Assembly (NCBI RefSeq): GCF_003026495.1
Contig: NZ_PYMA01000002.1
Coordinates: 62,001 to 126,000, forward strand
Source: Photobacterium sanctipauli
GTDB taxonomy: Bacteria > Pseudomonadota > Gammaproteobacteria > Enterobacterales > Vibrionaceae
Length of the DNA: 64,000 bases
Direction: 5' to 3'
The position numbers and the translations under genes are program-made. Below the pieces are notes generated by a model. The model ran no database searches. It had not been told where the DNA came from and saw only the letters and a program-made list of their open reading frames with translations. Below, in pieces: positions 36,666 to 46,665 of this stretch (its first letter is position 1; each line of letters starts with the position of its first letter).

Positions 36666-39089
36666 TTAATCTTCTTGATTGCCGATGGTATCTACTTTGC
36701 CTGTTGCAAAGAATTCACCTACTTGAGCTTGCATCACACCATGGGTAATTAGCTCGGGAGCACCAGGGGCAAATGTACTAGGGGCAATGAAGGTTGAGTG
36801 GTTACCTTCTGCCGCCTCGTTGAACTTAGCAAAGTATTTCCCTCCTTCTGCTGGACCAGATGTAAAAGAATCCAAGCCGAATAGATCTGCCATTGGCTCG
36901 GTACCTGCAAATGGCTGGTTGAGGATCTGATTGATCGGCACATTGTTTGGTACAGTATCGTCGTTTTTGACTTGTAGCATGTACATCGGAATGTTGACTG
37001 GCTCATCGCTTCCATCTGGCGCTACGTTATTGCTAGCGAGCCAGGCGGCGTTCACTGGATCGGCTGTACCAATAATGGTTTGGGCGGCGTAAATAAATGA
37101 ACTGAACGTTGAGCTCATTTCAGTTTTTATTTCATCGGACGCGGCGGCTTCGAAATTATCAAAACATATGTTCTCCCAGCCCTCAAAGCTAGTATCGGTG
37201 CAGCTTGCATCAGCATAGGATTGGTAATCCTTACTACTGCTATACATCAAGTTGTGTTTGATCATCGAGCCAAAGGCTTGCGAGCCGAATAGCAGGTTGC
37301 CGATATCACTCCCCGAATTGGCAAAGGCCGCTTTTTCAAATGAGAACATACCATCAACTGGCGTGCCGAGTCCGAGGGTACGGTTAGCTGCAACAACAGC
37401 TGGTGCGCCCACCACGCCCCCGAGTGAGTGGCCGAGGAAAGAAACGTTAGATGAATCTAACAGTTTTAGCTCGTCATCAGTTGTTAAATCGGTCACTGAT
37501 AGTGCGGTACGTAGCCCGTTGATATCTAACATACTCTGGCGAATATTATCGCGGGCAACAGGTAGATAGGTTAGGTTCAGATAAGCTTGAATATCCGTGT
37601 TAGCCGAACGGTCGTCATCCAGGCTGCGATCACCGTGATGCGGATTATCGATGGCAAGTACAGCAATCCCTTTTGCTATCAAGTTGGCTGCGAAGGCATA
37701 GCTATTTTCTTTTACCGAAGTAATACCGTGTTGATATATCACAACCGGTAGCGAGCCATCGGCTGCAGCAACTGTTGGGGTGAACAGCAGGTAAGGTACA
37801 TCTTCGAGTGACTTGATTTGCGGGATTGGACTGTATTGGGTGATCAAGCTTTCGGCATCAAGCGGTTGCCCGTCAGCATCCTCCAGCGAAAGGCCAACCA
37901 GTTTCAGTTGCTCGGTTGTATCCGTGGCTAGCTTGGTCACGTCAATACCAGCGGCGATAAGCTGTTCGGTAACCGTGGCGGCGAGCGCATCGTCACCCAG
38001 CGCGTTAGCAATAATTGCAAGGCTAGGCATTGCCGATTGGAATGGGGTGTTATTCCAATTATTTGTATCAGTTTCTAGGTAGTATGGGAGCTTGACCGTT
38101 CCTTTGGTAACGTTGATTGTCCCCGGGCTTGTTGCGCTATATAAGCCGATTAATGTTTGCTTTAGAGTCCCATTGCTATCATCGAGATACTTAGTGAAGT
38201 TATCGTCCTCACCAAGTGCGGCAGCATAGTCCTTGGTTGAGTCTGCTGAGATTGAGTAGGCTAGGGTCAAGTCAACATTATTAGGGTTAGCCGTGCCAGT
38301 CCAAACTGATTGAACCCCCTTGCCTGACAACACCCCAGAAGCTACGGCCGCTTTGGTTGCGTAAAGTGTTTCACCTACCGAGCCTGTTGTGAACCAGCTG
38401 GAGTAGATGATGGTTTTCGAATCCATGCCAGTACTTGCAAAAATCCCTTCAATCAAGTGGGTGACTTCTTGCGCAGTGACCAGATCTGAACTTGGTGCCT
38501 GGACGGTTGTTTTTAGCGCTGCATAAGATTCTGACATACCCACAGGCTCACCATTGCTGTCTTGCAGTTCGTCCGTGACCGCAAACATATAGTGGGACTT
38601 CGGGTTTAATGGCTTAGTTGGTTGAATGATAATGCTGTCGTCAACGGGCAGGGCTAGGTAGTCAACACCATATTGCAACTCAACGATATTGAATGGCGCT
38701 CCAGCCCGCGGATCGCTAGTCTCGATAACTGAAATCGCACTTGGGATCGTAGCGCTATTGAGTCCACCGCCAAACGGCAAGACAATGGGCTGAGTGGTAC
38801 TCCAGCCATCAGTTTTGCCTAGTGCCGCAACCGGATCAGAGAGATCCGTCGAGTAATGATCGTCACCCATACTGCCCTCGGTCGACAGGGTGCCATCGAT
38901 GGTATCCACTGCCATGAATGTTGGCAGGATTGGGTCAGTCAGTACATCAAATACAATCTTGGTGTCGGCCTGTAGACTCTTTAGGATGTGATCTTCATAC
39001 TGAACCTTATTCTCGACCTTGGTGTCGTTGCCGCAGCCCGCCAGTGCCAGAGAGGCTGCCACGCTCAGTGCTAAAATACTTTTTTTCAT
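36666..39089 (-). CDS. volA: VolA-like surface lipase lipoprotein
   Basis: 807 residues. Lipoprotein signal ending LAGC with lipidation at Cys19, followed by Gly-Asn-Asp. The N-terminal half matches the bacterial virulence-factor lipase N-terminal type; the hydrolase core has the nucleophile elbow GHSLGG (preceded by VSFL) and a late His in EGNHSTF. V. cholerae VolA is a surface lysophospholipase that frees fatty acids for uptake by FadL. Here too it lies directly downstream of fadL (38 bp), supporting the assignment. Surface exposure and substrate are inferred from the family. Confidence 0.85.
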   Translation of the reverse strand: MKKSILALSVAASLALAGCGNDTKVENKVQYEDHILKSLQADTKIVFDVLTDPILPTFMAVDTIDGTLSTEGSMGDDHYSTDLSDPVAALGKTDGWSTTQPIVLPFGGGLNSATIPSAISVIETSDPRAGAPFNIVELQYGVDYLALPVDDSIIIQPTKPLNPKSHYMFAVTDELQDSNGEPVGMSESYAALKTTVQAPSSDLVTAQEVTHLIEGIFASTGMDSKTIIYSSWFTTGSVGETLYATKAAVASGVLSGKGVQSVWTGTANPNNVDLTLAYSISADSTKDYAAALGEDDNFTKYLDDSNGTLKQTLIGLYSATSPGTINVTKGTVKLPYYLETDTNNWNNTPFQSAMPSLAIIANALGDDALAATVTEQLIAAGIDVTKLATDTTEQLKLVGLSLEDADGQPLDAESLITQYSPIPQIKSLEDVPYLLFTPTVAAADGSLPVVIYQHGITSVKENSYAFAANLIAKGIAVLAIDNPHHGDRSLDDDRSANTDIQAYLNLTYLPVARDNIRQSMLDINGLRTALSVTDLTTDDELKLLDSSNVSFLGHSLGGVVGAPAVVAANRTLGLGTPVDGMFSFEKAAFANSGSDIGNLLFGSQAFGSMIKHNLMYSSSKDYQSYADASCTDTSFEGWENICFDNFEAAASDEIKTEMSSTFSSFIYAAQTIIGTADPVNAAWLASNNVAPDGSDEPVNIPMYMLQVKNDDTVPNNVPINQILNQPFAGTEPMADLFGLDSFTSGPAEGGKYFAKFNEAAEGNHSTFIAPSTFAPGAPELITHGVMQAQVGEFFATGKVDTIGNQED

Positions 39090-39127
39090 TTGGTAATCCC
39101 TTAGCTAAATTTATCCACTTTTTCGGC

Positions 39128-40351
39128 TTAGAAGCTGTAGTTGATCTGAGCTGATGTCAGATAGGCATCGTTGGTAGCATGGAAGGTTTCTTTGCTTTCC
39201 TCGAAGCTGTTGCTCTTGCCGTATAGGTAGGTGAAGCCAAAGTCGAAGGTCATCTGGCTGCTGTAGTTGTAAGTGAAGCCTGCTGAGTACCAGTAACGAT
39301 CGGTATCAGGGATGCTAAGGGTCGATTTACCTGCCTGCTCATCGAATGCAAAGCCGGCACGTAAGATCCAATCTGGGTTCAGGTTATAGGTGGCACCAAT
39401 GGAGTAACGGAAGTTGTCATCGAAGTCTTCTTCTTTCAACAAACATTCGTTATTCACACATTGATCACTGGTGGCTTTGAGCTCTGTAAACTTACTCCAC
39501 TGGATCCATTGCACACCGTAGTGAACTGCCCATTGGTTGTTGAGCTGGTGGAAGCCGCCAAACTCGGCAATGGCCGGAGTGATAACATTCAGCTTGCCGG
39601 GAACGGTCTCGCCAGCCTGCCCACTATTGATAAAGGCACCGGTGTAATCAGTGAAATCGCCATCAAATTTAAGTTCGACCTCCGAGCGGTAGCTTAAACC
39701 AAAGCGGTGATTTTCATTCACTTCGTACAATAGGCCAATGTTCCAACCCCAATCAATGGTATCGCCTTCGAGTTTCAATAAGTCGGCACTTGGGTTGCTT
39801 GGATTCAAGCCGCCTTGGTGACGAAGCAACTCGGCATCGGCATAGACCATATTAATACCCGCACCAATACTCAAGTTGTCGTTAACTCGGTAGGCGATAT
39901 TCGGGTTTAGATTCAAGGTTAGCAGATCGGTTGTACCGGCATCAGAACCAAAGTGGAAGTCAGAAGGGTATTCAGTGGCAAAGCCGTAGTTGGTGAATAG
40001 GGCAAGTCCCCAGGCAAATTGATCGTTGATTGGTTGGATAAAGTATCCCGCTGGTACGACTGCGGTTGGGGCCACATCGGTTGCGGTTTCCCCAACGTTT
40101 TCAGCTTCAACATCTATTTGCGGATCAATATATGAGATTGCACCTGATAGCTGCATGGTATCGAACATCATCATGGCGGCCGGGTTGCGGGCTAATACCG
40201 ACGCATTGTCAGCAACAGCGACTTCACCGGAGAAAGCGCGACCTAAACCTGATGCTGAATGTTCGTTTACTTGGAAGCCTGCCGCATTAGCATTGATGCT
40301 AACTAGCGCTGCGGCGACGGCCATAGCGGAGTATGTGATCTTTTTAGACAT
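39128..40351 (-). CDS. fadL: Long-chain fatty acid outer-membrane transporter
   Basis: Outer-membrane beta-barrel of 407 residues importing long-chain fatty acids. Signal peptide ~1-23 ending SINANA, then the FadL hallmark N-terminus GFQVNEHSASGLGRAFSGE and DNASVLARNPAAM (hatch). The C-terminus ends in an aromatic residue (QINYSF), typical of barrel proteins. First gene of the fadL-volA operon. The upstream region contains GTGGTCAGTAT near 40550, which only half-resembles a FadR box. Confidence 0.92.
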   Translation of the reverse strand: MSKKITYSAMAVAAALVSINANAAGFQVNEHSASGLGRAFSGEVAVADNASVLARNPAAMMMFDTMQLSGAISYIDPQIDVEAENVGETATDVAPTAVVPAGYFIQPINDQFAWGLALFTNYGFATEYPSDFHFGSDAGTTDLLTLNLNPNIAYRVNDNLSIGAGINMVYADAELLRHQGGLNPSNPSADLLKLEGDTIDWGWNIGLLYEVNENHRFGLSYRSEVELKFDGDFTDYTGAFINSGQAGETVPGKLNVITPAIAEFGGFHQLNNQWAVHYGVQWIQWSKFTELKATSDQCVNNECLLKEEDFDDNFRYSIGATYNLNPDWILRAGFAFDEQAGKSTLSIPDTDRYWYSAGFTYNYSSQMTFDFGFTYLYGKSNSFEESKETFHATNDAYLTSAQINYSF

Positions 40352-40689
40352 TATGATTGTTGCCTCTTATTTATATTGCTCTTTGCTCTTCAATCCATGA
40401 ATAGAAAAGCTCAATCACTGAATCGCAGTGTTGGAGGGAGGCTTCTTTGTTGCGGAGATGGTTGCTCATTGCTGGTGTCACTTGCAGTAATGAACAACTT
40501 GAATTCCACGTTATTCTTTTGAAGCATTTATTAACACATTGAAACAGCAGTGGTCAGTATATCGGGCAAGATTAGAAATGTTAACCTAATGTAAAGCATT
40601 GTTTTTGAATGTAATGTCTAAAATTTAATCGATTATATTTCGGGTGTTTGAAACGAACATTTAAAATGAAACGGCCGTTTGAATCTTGC
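40352..40689. other. Upstream region of fadL
   Basis: AT-rich 338 bp between rnt (convergent side) and fadL. It should hold the fadL promoter. I see only the half FadR-like TGGTC motif and no other clear structure. Confidence 0.35.
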
Positions 40690-40716
40690 AGAAAAAAGCC
40701 CAGATAGTCTGGGCTT
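40690..40716 (-). terminator. Terminator of rnt
   Basis: AGCCCAGA and TCTGGGCT form an 8-bp stem with a 3-nt loop; six Ts follow on the minus strand. Confidence 0.85.
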
Positions 40717-40748
40717 GTGCTGGGTTTGGCTAGGGGGCGCTGTTTGAA

Positions 40749-41417
40749 TTATTCTTCGTTGGTCTCGTCATCTGTTTGAGGCGCAACGAGTGGCCAACCA
40801 CCTAATTTCTTCCATTTGTTAACAATCTCACAAAATAGCTCTGCGGTACGTTCGGTATCATACAGTGCTGAGTGCGCTTCCTTGTTATCAAATGCAATGC
40901 CAGCGGTCGCACACGCTTTGGCAAGCACCGTTTGGCCAAACGCGAGGCCGCTTAGTGCTGCGGTATCGAAAGTTGCAAACGGGTGGAATGGGTTGCGCTT
41001 TAGTTTGGCGCGCTCAGAAGCTGCCATTACAAAGCTGTGATCGAAGTTGGCATTGTGGGCCACCATGATTGCGCGTGAACAACCGGATGCTTTTTGTTCT
41101 TTGCGGATCTGCTTGTAGATTTCTTTTAATGCGGTTTCTTCAGATACCGCGCCACGCAACGGGCTGAACGGGTCGCGGATCCCATTAAATTCCAGCGCCT
41201 CTTTGTGGATCACTGCCCCCTCAAAAGGCGTGACATGGAAGTGAAGCGTTGTTGCCGGCTTTAGCCAGCCATCTTCATCCATTTGAAGCGTTACAGCACA
41301 AATTTCGAGTAGTGCGTCGGTCTTAGCGTTGAAGCCAGCTGTTTCTACATCGATGACAACTGGAAAGTAGCCGCGAAAGCGACTTTTTAATGTGTTTAGT
41401 TCGTTATCTTGGCTCAT
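40749..41417 (-). CDS. rnt: Ribonuclease T
   Basis: DEDD-family 3'-5' exoribonuclease maturing tRNA and other stable RNA 3' ends; 222 residues from the chosen start. Exo motifs: [11 protein letters not shown] (I), [12 protein letters not shown] (II) and the [14 protein letters not shown] region (III). The start giving [10 protein letters not shown] aligns with E. coli Rnt (MSDNAQL); an 11-codon upstream extension is less likely. It is divergent from motY, the arrangement known in vibrios. Confidence 0.94.
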   Translation of the reverse strand: MSQDNELNTLKSRFRGYFPVVIDVETAGFNAKTDALLEICAVTLQMDEDGWLKPATTLHFHVTPFEGAVIHKEALEFNGIRDPFSPLRGAVSEETALKEIYKQIRKEQKASGCSRAIMVAHNANFDHSFVMAASERAKLKRNPFHPFATFDTAALSGLAFGQTVLAKACATAGIAFDNKEAHSALYDTERTAELFCEIVNKWKKLGGWPLVAPQTDDETNEE

Positions 41418-41598
41418 AACACTACGGCAAAAATTGAAGTAATTGCGCATTATGTCAGATTCACATCCGGAGCTAAACCTTTAGACGGTGTGGCGATAGG
41501 GCAAGTCATTGTGATTTTGCTGCCTTTCTGTGTGTTGGCTAAAGATTTTTCTATTTGATCCGATACAATAGGGGCGAGCAGAACAGTAGGTAATGACT

Positions 41599-42486
41599 AT
41601 GGGTAAAACAACTTTCACATATGGCTATGCAGCGTTGGGGGTGAGCTTGATGCTCAGTGGAACAGCGGTTGCTAATCAGCAGTATGTGGCCACGCCTGCG
41701 CAATCGAGCTGGAAAGTGGCAGTTGATACCCCTTTAGAATGCCGAATGCTGCATGCTATCCCCAATTACGGTGAGGCCCAGTTCATTTCCCGCGCCAGCA
41801 AAAAAATCAACTTGGACTTCGAGCTAAAAATGCGCCGGCCTATGGGTGAGACCCGTAATGTCAGTTTGGTTTCCATGCCGCCCAAATGGATGCCGGGCGA
41901 TGCTGCCGAGCCTATTGCTCAAATTACTTTCTTCAAGCAGTTCGATGGTTATGTCGGCGGGCAAACCGCGTGGTCAATGCTGTCTGAACTGGAGCTGGGT
42001 CGCTACCCAACGTTCAGTTATCAAGATTGGCAACAGCGTAACAAGCTGGTGGAGGTGGGGTTATCGGCCGTCGCTTTCCAAACCTCGTATAACCAATTCA
42101 GCCAATGCCTAGATAACTTACTGCCTTACAGTTTTGAAGATATCGCCTTTACCGTTCTGCATTATGATCAGGATAGCGAAGAGCTTAATAAAGCATCGCA
42201 GCAACGATTGGCGCAAATCTCTGATTTTGTGCGCTACAGCGACGATGTCGATCTGGTGTTAGTCGCCACTTACACCGACTCGCAAGGTGGTAAGAATACC
42301 AACCAAGCGTTATCTGAACGCCGTGCCAAGCGGTTGGAAGACTACTTCATGCAAATGGGGTTGCCGAAGGATCGCATTCAGGTTGAAGCCTATGGCAAGC
42401 GTCGTCCAATTGCCGATAATTCAACGCCAATTGGCCGCAATAAAAACCGCCGCGTGGTCATTTCCCTGGGCCGTACCATCTTATAG
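41599..42486 (+). CDS. motY: Sodium-type polar flagellar motor protein MotY
   Basis: T-ring protein of Na+-driven polar flagella, which helps anchor PomA/PomB stators; 295 residues from the second ATG, which is better spaced from AGTAGG. Signal peptide (~1-25, ending TAVA). The N-terminal stator-binding domain contains [20 protein letters not shown] and two cysteines. The C-terminal OmpA-like peptidoglycan-binding domain contains [27 protein letters not shown] and NRRVVISL. Divergent from rnt. Confidence 0.93.
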   Translation: MGKTTFTYGYAALGVSLMLSGTAVANQQYVATPAQSSWKVAVDTPLECRMLHAIPNYGEAQFISRASKKINLDFELKMRRPMGETRNVSLVSMPPKWMPGDAAEPIAQITFFKQFDGYVGGQTAWSMLSELELGRYPTFSYQDWQQRNKLVEVGLSAVAFQTSYNQFSQCLDNLLPYSFEDIAFTVLHYDQDSEELNKASQQRLAQISDFVRYSDDVDLVLVATYTDSQGGKNTNQALSERRAKRLEDYFMQMGLPKDRIQVEAYGKRRPIADNSTPIGRNKNRRVVISLGRTIL

Positions 42487-42577
42487 CAACGGGGTTAGCT
42501 ATTTTCTTGGGATAATATTCGATAAAACTGATTACTTGACTAACTTTATAGGGTGTAGTCGAAATAGGTAGTCAAAT

Positions 42578-42886
42578 ATGAAACCGTTGTTATTCATTGC
42601 ACTGTTTGCCGCCTTTCCTTTAGTGGCTCAAGATTGTAATCCGGTGGCGAAAGTTGATGGTGTCCCGTATGAGGTGACGACCGACAAGGCCAAGTCAATG
42701 GGGTTGAACCGCTCTGAGTCATTTACTGTTTATACCGTATCGGGCAAAGCGCGCCTAGACCAGCAGGTCTACGATAAGCTCAAAGAGAAAAACATCGAAT
42801 ACTATTCCGTGGCCTATGTTGCGCCGCGTAGCTACGACAGTAACTACCAAGCCATTGTGACTGGCTATTACAATCAAGTGGAATAG
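42578..42886 (+). CDS. Small secreted protein, DUF1471-like (paralogue 1)
   Basis: 102 residues with a short signal peptide (~1-17, ending LVAQ). The mature part, with MGLNRSESFTVYTVSGKARL and IEYYSVAYVAPRSYDSNYQA, resembles the small periplasmic YdgH/BhsA-type (DUF1471) fold: beta-alpha-beta with a late YYxI-like strand. This is a tentative match. A paralogue follows 190 bp downstream with the same C-terminal plan (NYxAIVTxYxxxVE). Function unknown; related E. coli proteins respond to stress. Confidence 0.7.
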   Translation: MKPLLFIALFAAFPLVAQDCNPVAKVDGVPYEVTTDKAKSMGLNRSESFTVYTVSGKARLDQQVYDKLKEKNIEYYSVAYVAPRSYDSNYQAIVTGYYNQVE

Positions 42887-42908
42887 CGATTTATTGTATT
42901 TCCTAAGG

Positions 42909-42945
42909 GGAAAGGCGGTTAGCGAACAGCAGCGACCGCCTTTTT
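42909..42945 (+). terminator. Rho-independent terminator
   Basis: AAAGGCGGT and ACCGCCTTT pair around a 15-nt loop, followed by TTGGTTT. It separates the two paralogous small genes. Confidence 0.75.
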
Positions 42946-43073
42946 GGTTTGTCGCCATTTCGTTTGGATCGACTCATGCAATTTCCCGCTCCCATTTCTT
43001 ATTTTTGAAGCTGAACTAACTAGCAAACGGGCTAGATTTAGTGTGGAACAATAAAACTAAGAAGGTAGTGGTT

Positions 43074-43424
43074 ATGAAAAAATTAGCTTGGCTAGCGATG
43101 TTTGGTTTTTGTTTTAGTGTCGGCACTGCGATTGCAGCTGACGACGTTGTGCTTGATAGCGATGTGGCTAAAGTGGGCTCTGAATTGGCAGCTGAAGTGA
43201 ATGCTGAGCAGATCTCGGTTGAACAGGCTGAAGAGATGGGGCTGAACAGGGCTGAAACTTATGAGATCTCCAGTACCGTCAGCGTCGAAAACCTCGAACT
43301 GCAAATTGCTGAAAAGCTAAAAGAAAGCATCATGCCGTATTACTCTATCGAGTTTAATGACCCAACGAGCGACGATAATAACTATCGCGCTATCGTGACC
43401 GAATATTTCAGTAAAGTAGAGTAA
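43074..43424 (+). CDS. Small secreted protein, DUF1471-like (paralogue 2)
   Basis: 116 residues from the ATG giving MKKLAWLAMFGFCFS; AAGGTAGTGG lies upstream and an earlier ATG eleven codons ahead is unlikely. Signal peptide ~1-22 (ending AIAA). The mature part begins with an acidic stretch, then MGLNRAETYEISSTVSVENL, YYSIEFNDP and NNYRAIVTEYFSKVE, paralogous to the preceding gene. A terminator on each side suggests it is transcribed alone. Function unknown. Confidence 0.7.
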   Translation: MKKLAWLAMFGFCFSVGTAIAADDVVLDSDVAKVGSELAAEVNAEQISVEQAEEMGLNRAETYEISSTVSVENLELQIAEKLKESIMPYYSIEFNDPTSDDNNYRAIVTEYFSKVE

Positions 43425-43444
43425 TGTAATTCGCTCTGACTACT

Positions 43445-43488
43445 AACAACAAAGCCCGTTAATTGCTGTAACGGGCTTTGTTGTTTTC
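43445..43488. terminator. Strong bidirectional terminator
   Basis: AACAACAAAGCCCGTT and AACGGGCTTTGTTGTT are a perfect 16-bp inverted repeat with a 9-nt loop between the convergent small-protein gene and nth. Confidence 0.9.
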
Positions 43489-43508
43489 TATCGGTCGTCG
43501 CTACAGCG

Positions 43509-44150
43509 TTATTCCGCTGGGTAGACCTTGTCTTTATACTCGCAAAGATCTTCGATAATACAGCTACCGCAGCGTGGCTTGCGGGCAATACAGGTATAGC
43601 GGCCGTGCAGGATAAGCCAGTGGTGGACATCGACCTTGAACTCTTTCGGTACGACCTTCAGTAGTTTCTGCTCAACCTGATCGACGTTTTTACCCATGGC
43701 AAACTTGGTACGGTTTGATACGCGGAAAATGTGGGTGTCGACAGCTATGGTCGGCCAGCCGAAGGCGGTGTTTAGCACAACGTTGGCTGTCTTGCGGCCA
43801 ACACCGGGTAGTGCTTCTAATGCATCACGATCTTCAGGGACTTCACCGCCGTGCTTTTCAAGCAAAATACGGCAGGTTTTTATGACGTTTTCAGCTTTTG
43901 AGTTAAATAAGCCGATGGTCTTGATGTATTCCTTAACGCCGTCAACACCCAAGTCAAATAGGGCTTGCGGCGTGTTGGCGACAGGGTAGAGCTTGTCTGT
44001 GGCCTTGTTGACACTGACATCTGTTGCCTGGGCTGAGAGCAATACGGCAATCAGCAATTCAAACGGTGAGCTCCAGTTAAGCTCGGTTTCTGGGTGAGGG
44101 TTCTCTGCTCGTAGGCGTTCTAGGATTTGAACCCGTTTTTCATTGTTCAT
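43509..44150 (-). CDS. nth: Endonuclease III
   Basis: Bifunctional DNA glycosylase/AP-lyase removing oxidised pyrimidines; 213 residues. Helix-hairpin-helix LEALPGVGRKTANVVL with the catalytic Lys, then VDTHIFRVSNR with the catalytic Asp, and the C-terminal 4Fe-4S loop CIARKPRCGSCIIEDLC. Last gene after rsxE (125-bp gap), as in E. coli where nth ends the rsx operon. Confidence 0.96.
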   Translation of the reverse strand: MNNEKRVQILERLRAENPHPETELNWSSPFELLIAVLLSAQATDVSVNKATDKLYPVANTPQALFDLGVDGVKEYIKTIGLFNSKAENVIKTCRILLEKHGGEVPEDRDALEALPGVGRKTANVVLNTAFGWPTIAVDTHIFRVSNRTKFAMGKNVDQVEQKLLKVVPKEFKVDVHHWLILHGRYTCIARKPRCGSCIIEDLCEYKDKVYPAE

Positions 44151-44275
44151 AACGACTTCCAGTTAAGCTGACAAACTCAGTCACATTGAATATTTGTAGG
44201 GCGTGCTGAGTAGTGTGTCTGATCTGCTGCGGAGACTTCATCTCCACAGCATGCGATCATCGACAAATTGAAAAA

Positions 44276-44968
44276 TTAATTAGATGAAGTAACGCGAACT
44301 CGTTCGATTGTCGGCTTGTCTTGTTGTTTTTCCGCTTTCTTTTCACGCTGCTTATCAATGCTGTTCTTGATTGCAATCATGAAACCAACCCCGATGAATG
44401 CGCCTGGTGGCAAGATGGCAAGCAAGAAGCTGCTATCAAAACTAAATACTTCGATACGCAGAACCGATGCCCACTCGCCAAGCAAGCGGTCAGCGCCATC
44501 AAATAAAGTTCCGTTGCCAAGAATTTCACGAATTGCGCCAAGCACAACCAGGGCACCGCACATACCCAGACCCATCCACAAGCCATCAAGTACGGCTGCC
44601 TTAGGTTCGTTTTTCGATGCAAAGGCTTCTGCCCGGCCAATGATTATACAGTTGGTCACAATCAGCGGGATGAAAATCCCCAGTGATTGGTACAAGCCAT
44701 AGGTGAAGGCGTTCATTAGCAATTGGACACAGGTTACCAATGCCGCGATTACCATGACGAATACTGGAATACGGATTTCAGAAGGTACCCACTGGCGAAC
44801 CAGCGAGACGATCAGGTTCGAACCGACCAGGACGGCGGTGGTTGCCAAGCCTAGACCGAGTGCGTTGGTCACTGTTGCTGACACAGCCAGCAAGGGACAC
44901 AAACCCAAAAGTTGAACGATGGCCGGGTTGTTATTCCACAGGCCGTTTTTCATTAATTCGTTATTCAT
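44276..44968 (-). CDS. rsxE: Electron transport complex subunit RsxE (RnfE)
   Basis: Integral membrane subunit, 230 residues, six transmembrane segments, homologous to RsxA and NqrD/E. Conserved [19 protein letters not shown] and the half-membrane Cys in [14 protein letters not shown] that helps hold an intramembrane Fe-S cluster. AGGGTGG lies 6-8 nt ahead of the chosen ATG; a GTG four codons earlier would overlap rsxG. Last rsx gene. Confidence 0.95.
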   Translation of the reverse strand: MNNELMKNGLWNNNPAIVQLLGLCPLLAVSATVTNALGLGLATTAVLVGSNLIVSLVRQWVPSEIRIPVFVMVIAALVTCVQLLMNAFTYGLYQSLGIFIPLIVTNCIIIGRAEAFASKNEPKAAVLDGLWMGLGMCGALVVLGAIREILGNGTLFDGADRLLGEWASVLRIEVFSFDSSFLLAILPPGAFIGVGFMIAIKNSIDKQREKKAEKQQDKPTIERVRVTSSN

Positions 44969-44972
44969 ACTG

Positions 44973-45605
44973 TTATCCACCCTGACAGTTCAGAGGTTGT
45001 GCGAATAAGGTCTGTTGCTGTTGTTGGTAATACAGTGATACATTTTTAACGGCACCTACGACAGCGCGCGGGGTGATGGTTGCCCCAGTAAACTGATCGA
45101 ATTCGCCGCCGTCTTTGCGTACTGCCCAGCGGCTATCTTTCTCGCCTTCAAGCTTCTTACCGTTGAAGCTATAGATCCAATCACTGATGCGAGTTTCAAT
45201 TTTATCGCCTAGCCCTGGGGTCTCGCTGTGGTTCAGGATCCGTACCCCAGTGACGACACCGTCTATGTCTAAACCAACAATTAGCTTTATTGCACCGCTA
45301 TAGCCATCTGGTGCGATGGCTTCAATGGCAACCCCGGTTTTCTGGCTATTTTTCTCTGCAATATAGGCAGGCATAGGCTCTGGTGTACCCAGGTATTGCT
45401 CATTGGTGATCAGGGTGCAGCTTTTATATAGCTCGTTATCATGGCTTTCGGCCGGGATAACTTGGTTAAGTACTTTTAAGAGCTCTTTTTGTTGTTGCTC
45501 TTCGATCTTGCCTGCGGTGAGCAGGTGAGTAACCGAGACCAATCCGGTGGCAAAAATAGCAAATAGGGCGAGGATGCCACCGTTTTTTTTCATTGCGTTA
45601 ATCAT
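44973..45605 (-). CDS. rsxG: Electron transport complex subunit RsxG (RnfG)
   Basis: 210 residues, one N-terminal membrane anchor and a periplasmic FMN-binding domain. FMN is attached covalently to a Thr in the motif [14 protein letters not shown] (family consensus S/T-GAT). It also carries the conserved [19 protein letters not shown] lies 5 nt before the first ATG. Eight bases separate it from rsxD. Confidence 0.95.
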   Translation of the reverse strand: MINAMKKNGGILALFAIFATGLVSVTHLLTAGKIEEQQQKELLKVLNQVIPAESHDNELYKSCTLITNEQYLGTPEPMPAYIAEKNSQKTGVAIEAIAPDGYSGAIKLIVGLDIDGVVTGVRILNHSETPGLGDKIETRISDWIYSFNGKKLEGEKDSRWAVRKDGGEFDQFTGATITPRAVVGAVKNVSLYYQQQQQTLFAQPLNCQGG

Positions 45606-45613
45606 GGCAGCTC

Positions 45614-46663
45614 CTACTGGTGACCATAGGTTCTTGGGCGTGTGTAGTAATCAATGAGCGGTACACACATATTGGCAAGCAGGACGCTGAATGCCACACC
45701 ATCAGGGAAGCCACCAAAGGTACGGATCAAAAAGACCAGCAGGCCAATCAATGCGCCGAAGATCAATCGTCCTTTAACCGTGGTTGAGGCTGAAACCGGA
45801 TCGGTTGCAATGAAAAATGCACCCAGCATGGTTGCACCAGAGAAAAGGTGGAACAGCGGCGATGCTGAATTGTCTGGGCTGATCAAAAAGCCAAGAGTGC
45901 TCATCAGGAACAGCATGCCCAGCATGCCCGCAGGGATGTGCCACTGGATCACACGCATCTTCAGCATGATCACACCACCAACCAAGAAGGCGATATTTAC
46001 CCATTCCCAACCGACACCGGCAATGGTGCCAAAAACTGGGCCTGATAGGATTTCCGTTGTGGTATGCCCGGTTGTTAGCGAGGTTTTCAAGGTGTCCAGT
46101 GGGGTTGCCATGGTCACGCCATCAACCGACACCCTTAGCTGGTGCACACTAAAACCGTCTTGGGTAAAACCGGTCATGATGGCACTTAAGCTGTCCATGA
46201 AGCTCACTGGTTCGGCACTAAGTGAAACTGGCGGTAGCCAAGTTGTCATTTGGAGCGGGAACGAGATCAGCAAAACAACATAGGCAACCATGGCCGGGTT
46301 AAATAGGTTTTGCCCCAACCCACCATAGAGGTGCTTGGCAATGATAATCGCAAACACCACACCAATCACAGTGATCCACCACGGTGCCAGCGGTGGGATG
46401 GAAATACCCAGTAGTACACCTGTCAGCAAGGCACTGTTATCGCGCAGGTAAGGGGTAAGTGGTCGATTGCGTAGTTTGACTATCAGTGCCTCAGCCGCAA
46501 CCGCGCAGGATCCAGCTAAAACAACTTGTATCAAGACGCCCCAACCAAAGAAATACCATTGTGTTGCAACACCCAGCAGGCTACATAAAATCACCGTTCG
46601 CATTAGGCTGCTAGTGCTACGGCGACTGTGGGCGTGTGGGGAGCTGGCAATATTAAAAGCCAC
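45614..46663 (-). CDS. rsxD: Electron transport complex subunit RsxD (RnfD)
   Basis: Membrane subunit of 349 residues related to NqrB, about ten transmembrane segments. It carries covalent FMN at a Thr in [31 protein letters not shown] and [21 protein letters not shown] are conserved family stretches. It is two bases from rsxC, so tightly coupled. Confidence 0.95.
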   Translation of the reverse strand: MAFNIASSPHAHSRRSTSSLMRTVILCSLLGVATQWYFFGWGVLIQVVLAGSCAVAAEALIVKLRNRPLTPYLRDNSALLTGVLLGISIPPLAPWWITVIGVVFAIIIAKHLYGGLGQNLFNPAMVAYVVLLISFPLQMTTWLPPVSLSAEPVSFMDSLSAIMTGFTQDGFSVHQLRVSVDGVTMATPLDTLKTSLTTGHTTTEILSGPVFGTIAGVGWEWVNIAFLVGGVIMLKMRVIQWHIPAGMLGMLFLMSTLGFLISPDNSASPLFHLFSGATMLGAFFIATDPVSASTTVKGRLIFGALIGLLVFLIRTFGGFPDGVAFSVLLANMCVPLIDYYTRPRTYGHQ

Positions 46664-46665
46664 GA

